Of a stretch of DNA of 48,234 bases, positions 34,281 to 44,587 are shown piece after piece. The stretch lies in contig JAJVIJ010000019.1 in NCBI GenBank assembly GCA_022072095.1, positions 1 through 48,234 of the forward strand. Reading direction: 5' to 3'. How positions within the stretch are numbered: position 1 is the first letter of the stretch; each line of letters starts with the position of its first letter. Origin of the DNA: Rhodocyclaceae bacterium. Its GTDB lineage: Bacteria; Pseudomonadota; Gammaproteobacteria; Burkholderiales; Rhodocyclaceae. The position numbers were made by a program, and so were the translations under genes. A model generated the notes under the pieces. That model searched no databases. It saw only the letters and a list, made by a program, of their open reading frames with translations, and was not told where the DNA came from.

Positions 34281-36127
34281 CTGCGGCGAGCGCCAAGGCC
34301 GCCGTACCCGACGCGCTTGCGCTGCTGAAGGAGGTCTTCGGCTACCCGGCGTTCCGCGGGCATCAGGCGGCGATCATCGACCATGTCGTGGCCGGCGGTG
34401 ATGCGCTCGCGCTGATGCCCACTGGCGGCGGCAAATCGCTGTGTTACCAGATTCCGTCGCTGCTGCGCGCGGGCGTCGGCGTGATCGTGTCGCCGCTGAT
34501 CGCGTTGATGCACGACCAGGTGGCCGCGCTCCGTGAACTCGGACTGCGTGCGGCCTATATCAATTCCTCGATGAACGGCGACGAGGCCGGTGCTGCCGAG
34601 CGGACATTGCTCGCAGGTGGATACGACCTGGTCTATGTCGCGCCGGAGCGCCTGCTCGGGCCACGCTTCCTCGACCTGCTGGAACGGTTGCGGCGATTGC
34701 ACGGCATCGCCCTGTTCGCGATCGACGAAGCGCACTGCGTGTCGCAGTGGGGCCACGATTTCCGGCCGGATTACATCCAGCTCGCCGCACTGGCGGCGCG
34801 CTTTCCGGGCATCCCGCGCATCGCGCTCACCGCCACGGCGGACGCCGCGACCCGCGCCGAAATCATCGACAAATTGTGTCTTCAGGACGCCCGCCAATTC
34901 GTCGCCAGCTTCGACCGCCCCAACATCCGTTACCACATCGTCGACAAGACCAATGCCCGCCAACAGTTGCTGCGCTTCATCCGCGATGGTCACACGGGCG
35001 AGGCCGGCATCGTCTATTGCCAGACGAGGAAAAAGGTCGAGGAGGTCGCCGCCCATCTCGATCAGCACGGGATCCTCGCCCTGCCCTACCACGCCGGCAT
35101 GGACCCGGCGACCCGGCGGCGACACCAGGATCGCTTCCTGGGCGAGGACGGCATCGTCATGGTCGCGACCATTGCCTTCGGCATGGGCATCGACAAGCCG
35201 GATGTGCGCTTCGTCGCCCACCTCGATTTGCCGAAGAGCATCGAGGGCTACTACCAGGAAACGGGACGCGCCGGACGCGACGGCGCACCGGCCGAGGCCT
35301 GGATGGCCTATGGACTGGGGGATGCGTTGCAGCAGCGCCGCATGATCGAGGACGGCGACGCCGATCCGGCGTTCAAGCGCCTGGCGCACGCTCGCCTGGA
35401 TGAGCTTCTGGCGCTGTGCGAATCGGCCACCTGCCGTCGTCAGCGCCTGCTCGCGCATTTCGGCGAATCGAGCCCGACATGCGGCAACTGCGATGTCTGC
35501 CTGGATCCGCCGGAAATCTGGGATGGCACCGAGGCTGCTCGCATGGCCCTGTCCTGCGTCTGGCGCACCCAGCAACGCTTCGGCGCCGGCCAGGTCATCG
35601 ACGTGCTGCTCGGCCACGAGACCGAGCGCAGCCGTCAGTGGGGACACGATCGGCTCAGCACCTGGGGCATCGGTCGGGCGCTGACGGCCAAGACCTGGCG
35701 CGCGGTCTTTCGGCAACTGCTGGCGTTGGGTTACCTCGAGGTAGACGTCGCCGGCTTCGGGGCGCTGCGGCTGTCACCCAGCGCCCGGCCCTTGCTGAAG
35801 GGAGAACAAACGCTGAGCCTGCGCCGCCCTGCGGAGGGCAGGCCGACGAAAGAAGTCCGCCGCTCCGGCCCAAGCGATGACCTGGACACACGCGCTCGAG
35901 CCCTGTTCGATCGCTTGCGCGCGTGGCGAGCCGACACCGCCAGAGCCCACGGCGTGCCCGCCTATGTCATCTTCCATGACGCCACGCTGGCCGGCATCGC
36001 CGCCGCCTGCCCGCGCAGCCTCGCGCAACTACGGGGCATCGCCGGGATCGGCGCGAAAAAGCTCGAACATTACGGCGACTCGCTGCTGGCGCTTTGCCAG
36101 GCCCATGCCATGGAAATGCCGGGCTGA
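34277..36127 (+). CDS. recQ: ATP-dependent DNA helicase RecQ
   Basis: The 616-residue RecQ has Walker A PTGGGKS (48-54) and motif [19 protein letters not shown] (150 onward) with the RecQ aromatic loop. [11 protein letters not shown] is motif III and [10 protein letters not shown] is motif VI. Zinc-binding cysteines lie in [15 protein letters not shown] and CGNCDVC. The winged-helix RQC domain follows, and a C-terminal HRDC domain (about 530-610) has [15 protein letters not shown]. It unwinds DNA 3' to 5' in recombination and fork repair. The start is TTG 34277, giving a four-base overlap with the amidase; no better ATG lies at the domain start. Coupling to an amidase gene is unusual. It is convergent with pilD. 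Confidence 0.95.
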   Translation: MTAASAKAAVPDALALLKEVFGYPAFRGHQAAIIDHVVAGGDALALMPTGGGKSLCYQIPSLLRAGVGVIVSPLIALMHDQVAALRELGLRAAYINSSMNGDEAGAAERTLLAGGYDLVYVAPERLLGPRFLDLLERLRRLHGIALFAIDEAHCVSQWGHDFRPDYIQLAALAARFPGIPRIALTATADAATRAEIIDKLCLQDARQFVASFDRPNIRYHIVDKTNARQQLLRFIRDGHTGEAGIVYCQTRKKVEEVAAHLDQHGILALPYHAGMDPATRRRHQDRFLGEDGIVMVATIAFGMGIDKPDVRFVAHLDLPKSIEGYYQETGRAGRDGAPAEAWMAYGLGDALQQRRMIEDGDADPAFKRLAHARLDELLALCESATCRRQRLLAHFGESSPTCGNCDVCLDPPEIWDGTEAARMALSCVWRTQQRFGAGQVIDVLLGHETERSRQWGHDRLSTWGIGRALTAKTWRAVFRQLLALGYLEVDVAGFGALRLSPSARPLLKGEQTLSLRRPAEGRPTKEVRRSGPSDDLDTRARALFDRLRAWRADTARAHGVPAYVIFHDATLAGIAAACPRSLAQLRGIAGIGAKKLEHYGDSLLALCQAHAMEMPG

Positions 36128-36149
36128 CTACGCCTGTCGGGCCACGCGC

Positions 36150-36986
36150 TCAACGCAGATAGTAACGAGTCAGCGCCTCACCCCAGAATGCGGCGATGAC
36201 GCCCGCCGCCGACAGAAATGGCCCGAACGGGATCGGCTGTTCGCGTGCCGCCCGGCCCAGCGCGATCCGCGCGAGTCCGATCAGGGCACCGACCACGGCC
36301 GCGAGGAAAATCGTCGCGGGGAGCACCTGCCACCCCAACCAGGCGCCGATCGCCGCGAGCAGCTTGAAATCGCCGTGCCCCATGCCTTCCTTTCCGGTCG
36401 CGAGCTTGAACAGCCAATAGACGCTCCATAACGACAGATAGCCGGCCATCGCACCGACCACGGCGTCGGTCAGCGGCGCAAACAGTCCAAAGAGATTCAC
36501 GAAGAGCCCCAGCCACAGCAAGGGCAGCGTCAGCATGTCCGGCAACAGCTGAGTATCGAGATCGATGAATGCCAGTGCGACCAGGCACGCCAACAGGCCC
36601 ATCGCCGCGATGGCCTGCCAGCCGGCCCCCCACAACGCAACGGCGACGACGAACAGCAAGGCAGTCAGGATCTCTATCAGGGGATAGCGCATACCGATGC
36701 GCGCCGCACAGTGGGCGCACGCGCCACGCAGCAGCAGATAGCTGACGACCGGCACATTGTCCCGCCAGCGCAAGGGTGTCGCGCAGGTCGGGCAATGGGA
36801 AGCCGGTCGCCACAGCGAATAGACTTCGGCCTCGGTCACCGGCTCGCCACGCAGCTCGCAGGCCTGCGCCTGCCAGGCACGCTCGAGCATGCGCGGCAAG
36901 CGATGGACCAGCACGTTCAGAAAACTGCCCACGGCCAGACCGAGGACGGCCGCGAGCACCATGGCCGGTGCCGACTCGCTCAGCAT
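36150..36986 (-). CDS. pilD: Type IV prepilin peptidase / N-methyltransferase PilD
   Basis: The 278-residue polytopic membrane enzyme has an N-terminal methylase-associated domain (about 11-110) with the zinc-binding tetracysteine Cys65-x2-Cys68 and Cys90-x2-Cys93. The A24 aspartyl protease segments are FIDLDTQLLPD (Asp142/144) and GMGHGDFKLLAAIGAWLG (Asp206). It cleaves prepilin leader peptides and methylates the new N-terminal Phe at the inner membrane. It lies 13 bases downstream of pilC, the standard pilB-pilC-pilD order. No prepilin gene (pilA) is present in the window. Confidence 0.95.
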   Translation of the reverse strand: MLSESAPAMVLAAVLGLAVGSFLNVLVHRLPRMLERAWQAQACELRGEPVTEAEVYSLWRPASHCPTCATPLRWRDNVPVVSYLLLRGACAHCAARIGMRYPLIEILTALLFVVAVALWGAGWQAIAAMGLLACLVALAFIDLDTQLLPDMLTLPLLWLGLFVNLFGLFAPLTDAVVGAMAGYLSLWSVYWLFKLATGKEGMGHGDFKLLAAIGAWLGWQVLPATIFLAAVVGALIGLARIALGRAAREQPIPFGPFLSAAGVIAAFWGEALTRYYLR

Positions 36987-36999
36987 CGCGAAGCGCCGA

Positions 37000-38217
37000 T
37001 CAGACCGCCTGGGCGATCTTGAAGATCGGCAGATACATGGCCACGACCAAGCCGCCGATCACCACCCCCAGAAACACCATGATGATCGGCTCCAGCAGGC
37101 TGGACAGCGCGCCGACCGCGTCATCGACCTCCTGCTCGAAAAAGTCGGCGACCTTCGACAGCATCGAATCGAGCTGTCCCGACTCCTCACCGATTGCGGT
37201 CATCTGCACGACCATGTTCGGAAACACGTCGGTGTTCTGCATGGCCAGTGTCAGGTTGGTGCCGGTGCTGACCTCGGTCTGGATGCGCTGTGTGGCGCTC
37301 TTGTACACGTAGTTGCCGGCCGCGCCGCCGACCGAATCGAGCGCCTCGACCAGCGGCACGCCGGCCGCGAACATGGTGGACAGCGTGCGTGCCCAACGCG
37401 CGATCGTGGCCTTGCGCACGATGTCGCCGAAAACCGGCAGCTTCAGCATCAGCCGGTCGACGGCGATCTGAAGTTTCTCGGATCGCTTCAGCGCATAGAT
37501 GAAGCCGACGATCGCAGCGATGATGCCCCCGAAAATCAGCGGCGAATTCGCGACGAAGGCGTCGGACAGCGCGATCACGAACAGGGTCGGTGCCGGCAGC
37601 TCGGCGCCGAAGCTGGCAAACACCTTCTTGAATTCGGGAATCACGAAAATCATGATTACCGCGGTGATGATGAAGGCGACCACGATCACGGCGATCGGGT
37701 AGAACATCGCGGACTTGATCTTGCCCTTGACCGCCAGGATTTTTTCCTTGTAGGTAGCGAGCCGGTCGAGCAGTGAATCGAGTATCCCGGCCTGTTCGCC
37801 GGCCGCCACCAAGTTGCAGAACAGGGCATCGAAATGCTGCGGGTACTTGCGGAACGCCTGGTTCAGGCTCGACCCCGTTTCCACCTCGTTGCGCACATCC
37901 ATCAGCAATCGACCCACCGCCGGGTTGGCCGCCCCCTTGCCGACGATGTCGAAGGCTTGGAGCAAGGGCACACCGGCTTTCATCATCGTCGCGAGTTGCC
38001 GCGAGAACAGCGTCACGTCCTTTTCCGTGACCCGGCCGGTGCGCGCGAAGCTGCGCTTCTTGACCTTGGTGACCAGCACACCCTGACGCCGCAGCGTCGC
38101 TCTGACCAGGGCCTCGCCTCCCGCACGCAGCTCGCCGCGCACGATCTTGCCGGTCTTATCCTTGCCCTCCCAAACGAAGACCGAGTCCTTGACTGCCGCC
38201 CTGGTTGCACTGGCCAT
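37000..38217 (-). CDS. pilC: Type IV pilus inner-membrane platform protein PilC
   Basis: The 405-residue type II secretion F-family protein has two repeated cytoplasmic helical domains (RQLATMMKAGVPLLQAFDIV and ARTLSTMFAAGVPLVEALDSV). Three membrane helices are near 175-195, 220-245 and 375-400. The N-terminal segment with VFVWEGKDKTGKIVRGE matches PilC. It transmits the rotation of the PilB hexamer to pilin assembly. ATG 38217 has GAGGAC a few bases upstream; the longer frame upstream is antisense pilB shadow. It follows pilB after a gap that holds part of a 10-bp duplication. Confidence 0.95.
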   Translation of the reverse strand: MASATRAAVKDSVFVWEGKDKTGKIVRGELRAGGEALVRATLRRQGVLVTKVKKRSFARTGRVTEKDVTLFSRQLATMMKAGVPLLQAFDIVGKGAANPAVGRLLMDVRNEVETGSSLNQAFRKYPQHFDALFCNLVAAGEQAGILDSLLDRLATYKEKILAVKGKIKSAMFYPIAVIVVAFIITAVIMIFVIPEFKKVFASFGAELPAPTLFVIALSDAFVANSPLIFGGIIAAIVGFIYALKRSEKLQIAVDRLMLKLPVFGDIVRKATIARWARTLSTMFAAGVPLVEALDSVGGAAGNYVYKSATQRIQTEVSTGTNLTLAMQNTDVFPNMVVQMTAIGEESGQLDSMLSKVADFFEQEVDDAVGALSSLLEPIIMVFLGVVIGGLVVAMYLPIFKIAQAV

Positions 38218-38230
38218 GATGTCCTCAAAG

Positions 38231-38250
38231 CTATTCGTTGCTATTCGTTG
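38231..38250. repeat. 10-bp tandem duplication at the pilB stop codon
   Basis: CTATTCGTTG occurs twice in tandem (38231-38240 and 38241-38250), followed by a third partial GTATTCG. On the coding strand the unit duplicates the last pilB codons and its TAG stop. It looks like a recent slipped-strand event in the pilB-pilC junction. Confidence 0.85.
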
Positions 38251-39953
38251 GTATTCGCCAGGATTTCGGCAAGCGAGGTCACGCCCTGGCGCACCTTCAA
38301 GAGTCCGCTCTGACGCAGATTGCGCACGTTTTCTTTCTCTGCCTGATCGGCAATATCGATCGCGTTTCCATTGGTCATGATTATCCGCGAAATTTCGTCG
38401 GAGATCGGCATCACCTGGTATACGCCGACACGCCCCTTGTAGCCCGAGCCCTTGCATTTTTCGCAGCCGACCGGTCCGTAAGGCTGCCAGTCACCATCCA
38501 GATCCTCGGGCGAAAACCCCGCCTGCAACAACACCTCGGTCGGCAGGTCGATCGGCGCCTTGCAGGCGCAGAGCCTGCGCACCAGGCGCTGCGCGCTGAT
38601 CAGGATCACGCTGGATGCGATGTTGAACGGCGCGATGCCCATGTTTTGCAGACGGGTGAGCGTGGTCGGCGCATCGTTGGTGTGCAGGGTCGACAACACC
38701 AGATGCCCGGTCTGCGCCGCCTTGATCGCGATTTCGGCCGTTTCGAGATCGCGAATCTCGCCCACCATGATGACATCCGGATCCTGGCGGAGGAAGGACC
38801 GCAGCGCCGCGGCGAACGTCAGGCCGGCCCTCTCATTGACATTCACCTGATTGATGCCAGGCAGATTGATTTCGGCCGGATCCTCGGCGGTGGAAATATT
38901 GACACCCGGCCTGTTCAGCAGGTTAAGACAGGTGTAGAGCGACACCGTCTTGCCGCTGCCGGTCGGGCCGGTCACCAGGATCATGCCGTAGGGACGCTCG
39001 ACCGCGGCCAGCAGCGCTTCCCTCTGGTCCGGTTCATAGCCGAGCGCATCGATTCCAAGCATCGCGCTCGACGGATCCAGAATGCGCATGACGATCTTCT
39101 CACCATGGAGCGTAGGCAGCGTGCTGACCCGAAAGTCGATCGCGCGGCTCTTGGAGAGCACGAACTTCATGCGTCCGTCCTGAGGAACGCGCTTTTCCGA
39201 AATGTCCAGTCGCGATATCACCTTGATGCGCGCCGCGATCTTCTCGCGCAGCACCAGCGGCGGCTGGGCGATTTCGCGCAACACGCCGTCGGTGCGATAG
39301 CGGATGCGGTAGTACTTTTCGTAGGGCTCGAAATGCAGATCGGAGGCCCCTTCGTTGATCGCATCCAGCAGCACTTTCTGGATGAACCGGACCACGGGCG
39401 CATCGTCGACCTCGGTCGAGGCTGCGTCCGGCTCCGACTCCGGCTCGGCGAACAGCTCAGGGTCAAAATCCAGATCGTCGCCGGTCAGTTCCTTGAGCGA
39501 AGTTTCGACCGTTTCGGTCAGCCGATCGACCAGTTGCGTCAGCTTGTCGATTTCCACGACGACCGGATCGACCGCCAACCCCGTCTGAAACCGGACCTCG
39601 TCCAGCGCCCGCAAATTGGATGGATCCGCCAGCGCGATCGAAACGCGCGTCCCACGTTTCCTGAGCGCCACCATGCAATGCGCGCGCGCAAGCTTCTTGT
39701 CGATCGTGGCGTGGTCCAGCTGGTCGGGGTCCACACGCGCGAGGTCGATCAGCGGGTAGCCGAATGCCTCGGACGCGATGCGAGCGATCTCGTCGGCCCG
39801 GCAACGACCGGCGGCGACCACCTGGGCGGCGAAACTCAAACCCGTCGTCCGTGCCTCTTCGGTCAGGCCCACGGCCTCGGCATCGCTCACCCTTCCCTGC
39901 GCGACCAAGGCACGCGCAAGCCCGCTCAGCAGGGATTGCGGATTAGCCACCAT
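38241..39953 (-). CDS. pilB: Type IV pilus assembly ATPase PilB
   Basis: The 570-residue GspE/PilB-type hexameric ATPase has an N-terminal MshE/GSPII_E domain (about 1-150). A linker is rich in Asp and Glu (FDPELFAEPESEPDAASTE). The core has Walker A GPTGSGKTVSLYTCL, the Asp box DPDVIMVGEIRDLETAEIAIKAAQTGHLVLSTLHTN and a zinc site formed by CACK and CEKCKGSGYKGR. It powers pilus extension. ATG 39953 (MVANPQSLLSGLAR) has GGGGAG about nine bases upstream, while the upstream Met is in a non-homologous leader. No sigma54 promoter was found in 39954-40169. Confidence 0.95.
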   Translation of the reverse strand: MVANPQSLLSGLARALVAQGRVSDAEAVGLTEEARTTGLSFAAQVVAAGRCRADEIARIASEAFGYPLIDLARVDPDQLDHATIDKKLARAHCMVALRKRGTRVSIALADPSNLRALDEVRFQTGLAVDPVVVEIDKLTQLVDRLTETVETSLKELTGDDLDFDPELFAEPESEPDAASTEVDDAPVVRFIQKVLLDAINEGASDLHFEPYEKYYRIRYRTDGVLREIAQPPLVLREKIAARIKVISRLDISEKRVPQDGRMKFVLSKSRAIDFRVSTLPTLHGEKIVMRILDPSSAMLGIDALGYEPDQREALLAAVERPYGMILVTGPTGSGKTVSLYTCLNLLNRPGVNISTAEDPAEINLPGINQVNVNERAGLTFAAALRSFLRQDPDVIMVGEIRDLETAEIAIKAAQTGHLVLSTLHTNDAPTTLTRLQNMGIAPFNIASSVILISAQRLVRRLCACKAPIDLPTEVLLQAGFSPEDLDGDWQPYGPVGCEKCKGSGYKGRVGVYQVMPISDEISRIIMTNGNAIDIADQAEKENVRNLRQSGLLKVRQGVTSLAEILANTNE

Positions 39954-40169
39954 CGATGTGTGCTCCCCTTCCCGGAACTGTCCGGACAAGAACGATCATG
40001 CGACGAAGCGGCGGCCCAGTAAACCTGTCAGTGCCCTGATATCGTCCTCGTGCGGTCAGGTTTCACACTCTCCATCATGCAACCGGTGCACACCGTCTGC
40101 CGCGGTAACGACCCCGAACGGGAAAGGTTTAGCGCAGACCGGCCGTCCGGAGCACGATCGCGTCCGGTC

Positions 40170-40973
40170 TCAGGCGCGTCCGAGCACGACTTCGAGGACG
40201 AATCGGGTCCCGACATAGGCCAGTAACAGCACGACAAAGCCTGTCAGGGTCCAGCGTATCGCCACCCGCCCGCGCCAGCCCCACAGATGCCGACCCAGCA
40301 ACAGCGTGCCGAAAAGCAGCCAGGAGGCCACCGCGAACAGCGATTTGTGCGTAAAGCCGAGCGCCTGCCCGAACAGCGATTCGGAAAACAGGACTCCGCT
40401 CGCCAGCGTGATGGTCAGGAATACAAACGCGAGCTGGATCAGCCGGAACAGCAAGGACTCCAGTGTCAGCAATGGCGGCAGGCCAGACAGTGCCCGCGGC
40501 AGACGTCCACGATGCAACTGACGTTCGAGCGTCGCCATCAACAAGGCGTGCAGGGCGGCCAACGCAAACAAGCTGTAGGCCAGCATCGCGGTCAGAAAGT
40601 GGACCTGGAACTGCAGGCTCGCCGGCGCCAGGACCGCATGCTGGCCCGGCCAGGCGAGGGGCAGCGCAGCACTGACCGCAGCAGCCGGCAACGCGACCAT
40701 CTGCAGGCCATCGACGCGCGCAAAAAAACTTTCGATCCAGTAGAACGACAGCGCCAACCACATCATCGCCGACAGCGCGGCGGCGAAGCCGAAACGCAGG
40801 CCGCCGGCCGGGAATATCTGCACCCAAAGCGCCCATGCGTGCAACAGCATGGCCACCAACATGAGCCAGCGCCCCACGTTCAGGCGCGTCGCCCAAGCGG
40901 CGGCACCGCGCAGGCGATACGCCACCAGCACCGCATAGCAAAGCACCGGCAGCACCTGAATTAGAATGGCCAT
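40170..40973 (-). CDS. CcsA/CcmF-like cytochrome c assembly membrane protein (YpjD-type)
   Basis: The 267-residue protein is almost entirely membrane helices (eight predicted). It has the conserved histidines of this family in FQVHFLTAMLAYSLF and GFTHKSLFAVASWLLF, and the C-terminal WGWRGRVAIRWTLTGFVVLLLAYVGTRFV matching the cytochrome c assembly CcsA domain. Proteins of this short type are usually encoded next to and divergent from ffh in gammaproteobacteria, and are annotated YpjD or CorE. A true haem-handling role is not proved because the WWD haem motif is not obvious. Only 26 bases separate its ATG from that of ffh, so the two promoters must overlap the opposite coding regions. Confidence 0.88.
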   Translation of the reverse strand: MAILIQVLPVLCYAVLVAYRLRGAAAWATRLNVGRWLMLVAMLLHAWALWVQIFPAGGLRFGFAAALSAMMWLALSFYWIESFFARVDGLQMVALPAAAVSAALPLAWPGQHAVLAPASLQFQVHFLTAMLAYSLFALAALHALLMATLERQLHRGRLPRALSGLPPLLTLESLLFRLIQLAFVFLTITLASGVLFSESLFGQALGFTHKSLFAVASWLLFGTLLLGRHLWGWRGRVAIRWTLTGFVVLLLAYVGTRFVLEVVLGRA

Positions 40974-40999
40974 GGCACCAGTTTACCCGAAGGGTTTTC

Positions 41000-42355
<1,356 letters not shown>

Positions 42356-42362
42356 CCCGGGC

Positions 42363-42377
42363 CCGGGTGATGCCCGG
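42363..42377. terminator. GC hairpin between convergent ffh and dsbD
   Basis: The 30-base gap contains CCCGGGCCCGGG (42356-42367) and, overlapping it, CCGGG-TGATG-CCCGG (42363-42377). Either can fold as a short stem. There is no T-run, so termination would be weak; the site serves both converging transcripts. Confidence 0.3.
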
Positions 42378-42385
42378 AAGGCGCG

Positions 42386-44203
42386 TCAGTCACCGACCGA
42401 CGCGAGCGTACGCAGGAAATCGTCGGCATTCTGGAAGCCGACGGTGCGCGCGCCCGGAATCTCGACGCCCTGCGCGTCGAACAGCAGGACACCGGGCGGA
42501 CCGAACAGGCCCAGGCGACGCAGCAAGGCCCGATCGGCCGCATTGTTGGCCGTGACATCGGCGCGCAACAGCAACATGCGCTCCATGCGCGCACGCACGC
42601 GCGGATCGGCAAACGTGTAGCGTTCCAGCTCCTTGCAGCTCACGCACCAGTCGGCATAAACATCGAGCAGCACGGGCCGGCCGGGATTCGCCAGTGCCGC
42701 ATCGAGCCCGGCCAGATCGGCGACCGGGCGAAACGCCGGCCCCGGCGTATCGGCCGAGGCGGCCGATTTCAGGATCGCCAGCGGCTGGAGCGGATCACGC
42801 GAGCCGGCTGCGACGCCGATCAGCAGGCTGATGCCGGCCACCAGCGCGATGATGCCGACACCCTTGCCCAGCCGCAGCAAGCCATGTGCTCGCGCCGGCA
42901 GGGGTTCGAGCGCATGCAGGAACACAGCGATCGTGATCAGCAGCGCCGCCCAAGCGAGCATCTGCGCACTCGCTGGCAACAACGGCTGTACCAGCCACAG
43001 CGCGACCGCGAGCAGCGCGAAGCCGAACCCGCGATTGACGGCGGTCATCCATGGGCCAGGCTGGGGCAGCAGCCCACGTGCGGCATAGCCGACCAGCAAC
43101 AGCGGCGTACCCATGCCCAGCGCCAGCACGAACAGCGCCAGGCCGCCGCTCACGAGATCGCCACTGCGCGCGATGTACAACAGCGCCCCGGCCAATGGCG
43201 CCGCCACGCACGGGCCGGCAATCAGCGCCGACAGCGCCCCCATCGTGAACAGCGCCGTGGCCGAGCCGCCGCGGCGGTTCGCGATACCGGACAGCCGGTT
43301 CTGCCAGCTGCTCGGCAGTTGCAGCTCGAACAGCCCGAACATCGATGCCGCCAACGCGACGAACACCAGCGCGTAAGCGCCCAGCACCCATGGATTCTGC
43401 AGGAACGCCACCAGCAGGCTGCCGATCTGCGCCGCGATGACGCCGGCGACGGCGTAGGTGACGGCCATGCCGAACACGTAGAACGCGGTCAGTGCGAGCG
43501 CCCGGCCGCGCGAAATCGCGTGTCCATGCTGAACGATGATGCCGGAAATGATCGGAATCATAGGCAGCGTGCACGGCGTCGCGGACAACGCCAGTCCCGC
43601 GACAAAAAAGCCGAGCAGCACCCACCCAAGCCCGGCACCGGCCAGCGAGGCGGCGAACCGCCCCGCTTCATCCGTGTCCGAACCGAGGGTCTGTAGCGCG
43701 GCAGCCGACGCAGCGGCCGGGTTGGACGGGCTGGACATCGCCGGACCATCCGCCGGCGGCGTGGAGGCCGCGGACAGTACGAGATCGAACTCGGATTTCT
43801 GCGGCGGGTAACAGACACCGATGTCCGCGCAGCCCTGGTAGCTCGCCGTGAGCCGCACGCGCCCGGCTTCGGCACCGGCAACGGCGAGTGTCACCTCGAC
43901 CGCATTGCGGTAGGTTTCCACCTTGCCGAACAGCGCGTCGTCCTTGAGCGTTCCGGCCGGCAGCGCGGCCTCGCCCAAGCTCGCCGGGGGCTGCGCGGCG
44001 AAGCCGAACTTGTCGCGATACAGGTAATAGCCCGGGGCGATCTCGAAGCGCACGGCAAGGGTCTGCGCATCGAGCGAGCGAGCGCTCACTCGAAAAGCCT
44101 GTTCCGGCGCGAGCAGCTCCTCGGCATCGGCCGGCGCCATCCAGATGAGGCCGAGCCAGAGCACGAGCCCCATGCCCAGTGCGCGCATCAGCACGCGCCC
44201 CAT
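42386..44203 (-). CDS. dsbD: Thiol:disulfide interchange protein DsbD
   Basis: The 605-residue protein has a signal peptide (cleavage near ADAEE). A periplasmic N-terminal domain has the cysteine pair in GCADIGVCYPPQ. A central eight-helix CcdA-like region has cysteines in SATPCTLPMIPI and IAGPCVAAPLAG, and a C-terminal periplasmic thioredoxin domain has WCVSC. The three disulfide relays carry electrons from cytoplasmic thioredoxin to DsbC, DsbG or cytochrome maturation. The membrane motif reads TPCTLPM where most homologues have TPCVLPM. It begins directly after the cutA stop (no gap), so the two are co-translated. Confidence 0.95.
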   Translation of the reverse strand: MGRVLMRALGMGLVLWLGLIWMAPADAEELLAPEQAFRVSARSLDAQTLAVRFEIAPGYYLYRDKFGFAAQPPASLGEAALPAGTLKDDALFGKVETYRNAVEVTLAVAGAEAGRVRLTASYQGCADIGVCYPPQKSEFDLVLSAASTPPADGPAMSSPSNPAAASAAALQTLGSDTDEAGRFAASLAGAGLGWVLLGFFVAGLALSATPCTLPMIPIISGIIVQHGHAISRGRALALTAFYVFGMAVTYAVAGVIAAQIGSLLVAFLQNPWVLGAYALVFVALAASMFGLFELQLPSSWQNRLSGIANRRGGSATALFTMGALSALIAGPCVAAPLAGALLYIARSGDLVSGGLALFVLALGMGTPLLLVGYAARGLLPQPGPWMTAVNRGFGFALLAVALWLVQPLLPASAQMLAWAALLITIAVFLHALEPLPARAHGLLRLGKGVGIIALVAGISLLIGVAAGSRDPLQPLAILKSAASADTPGPAFRPVADLAGLDAALANPGRPVLLDVYADWCVSCKELERYTFADPRVRARMERMLLLRADVTANNAADRALLRRLGLFGPPGVLLFDAQGVEIPGARTVGFQNADDFLRTLASVGD

Positions 44204-44533
44204 TCAGCAGGACTCCTCGATACCGGTGGCGTCGGCCAGCCAGCCCAGATAGGCCGGCAGCCCGGCCACGATCGGTACTGCGATGAGTTCAGGGACGTCG
44301 TAAGGGTGGTGTTCACGCACGATCGCTTCGAGCCGCGGATAGGCACTGGCCGTGGTTTTGATGAGCAAGGTCACTTCGTTGGCCTCTTCCGTCTGCCCCT
44401 GCCAGCGGTAGATCGAAACACACTGGGCCTGAATCGACACACAGGCCGCAACCCGTAGATCGACCAGCCTGCCGGCAAGCTCCCGCGCGCTGGCGTTGTC
44501 GGGCAGTGTGGTCAAGACCAGCCAGACTTCCAT
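44204..44533 (-). CDS. cutA: Divalent-cation tolerance protein CutA
   Basis: The 109-residue trimeric ferredoxin-like protein has the family signatures VLTTLPDNASARELAGRLVDLRVAACVS, YRWQGQTEEANEVTLLIKTTASAYPRLEAIVREHHPYDVPELIAVPI and YLGWL. Known CutA proteins bind copper but their physiological role is debated. ATG 44533 is preceded by GGAGGA on the coding strand. The gene is joined to dsbD without an intergenic base, the usual cutA-dsbD order in enterics. Confidence 0.95.
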   Translation of the reverse strand: MEVWLVLTTLPDNASARELAGRLVDLRVAACVSIQAQCVSIYRWQGQTEEANEVTLLIKTTASAYPRLEAIVREHHPYDVPELIAVPIVAGLPAYLGWLADATGIEESC

Positions 44534-44587
44534 TCGTTCCTCCGTGCACAGCAAGGGTTCGGCGAGTCCTGCGCTCTGGCACGCCGG

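Noticed and set aside
40040-40120. Possible sigma54 promoter upstream of pilB
   Set aside because: A TTGCA-like segment exists, but the GG element of TGGCAC at the right spacing is missing.
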